Shown here: piece after piece, positions 62,856 through 64,000 of the stretch
Layout: the number at the start of each line of letters is the position of its first letter
How positions within the stretch are numbered: position 1 is the stretch's first letter
From: Alphaproteobacteria bacterium UBA6324
Lineage (GTDB): Bacteria; Pseudomonadota; Alphaproteobacteria; CAAGCB01; CAG-977
Length of the DNA stretch: 64,000 bases
Reading direction: 5' to 3'
Assembly (NCBI GenBank): GCA_002439085.1
Contig: DJSW01000012.1
Location: 30,408-94,407 of the forward strand
The notes under the pieces: model-generated
The model's database searches: none
What the model was told of the DNA's origin: nothing
What the model saw: the letters and a program-made list of their open reading frames with translations, nothing else
Made by a program: the position numbers and the translations under genes

Positions 62856-64000
<1,145 letters not shown>

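Overview
The window comes from an alphaproteobacterium. The evidence is marker genes seen directly: a TrcR (DUF1013) plus GapR (DUF2312) pair, FlbT next to a flagellin, hisZ followed by purA, and an M23 peptidase overlapping a bactofilin. The sequence is GC-rich and gene-dense, with many stop/start overlaps. I see no tRNA, rRNA, insertion sequence, prophage or CRISPR array. A Firmicutes-like amino-acid transporter, AcnB-type aconitase and many odd membrane or repeat proteins would fit an uncultured, possibly host-associated lineage related to Rhodospirillales; that placement is inference.

Layout. 1-2.9 kb: truncated amino-acid ABC transporter fusion (minus), small membrane protein, FtsB-like protein, PgpA (minus). 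3-6 kb: M23 peptidase, bactofilin, unknown protein, then trcR and gapR ending in a strong terminator. 6-12.7 kb: lipoprotein-like protein, LuxR-type HTH protein, zntB-tsaC, pepA, msbA. 12.7-21 kb: PLP-fold protein lacking its catalytic lysine, flbT, flagellin, a transglutaminase with an ATP-grasp/alpha-E fusion, membrane protein, nuclease. 21-30 kb: alpha-2-macroglobulin, pbpC and a U32 protein. 30-39.2 kb: two lipoproteins, then a TCA block (acnB, divergent isocitrate dehydrogenase, gltA) running into a degenerate Fic-MerR fusion and an M32 carboxypeptidase. 39.3-44.5 kb: hisZ-purA, then a pseudokinase-like membrane protein and a membrane partner. 44.5-51 kb (minus): uvrD-prmA-pepP-trkH. 51-53.7 kb: large repeat protein. 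53.9-59.4 kb: dTDP-rhamnose operon rmlA-C-D-B and glgX. 59.9 kb to end: str operon rpsL-rpsG-fusA-tuf, cut by the window edge.

How genes work together: the peptidase/bactofilin, A2M/PbpC, MsbA and rhamnose genes serve the cell envelope. TrcR and GapR are cell-cycle and nucleoid factors. acnB, icd-like and gltA make the citrate-to-2-oxoglutarate branch. The most unusual items are several proteins that keep a fold but lose catalytic residues (PLP enzyme, Fic, kinase), the 145-residue near-identical repeats, a Gly/Tyr-rich linker in UvrD, and start-site hairpins whose 5' arm overlaps the gene's own predicted promoter (ftsB, glgX).
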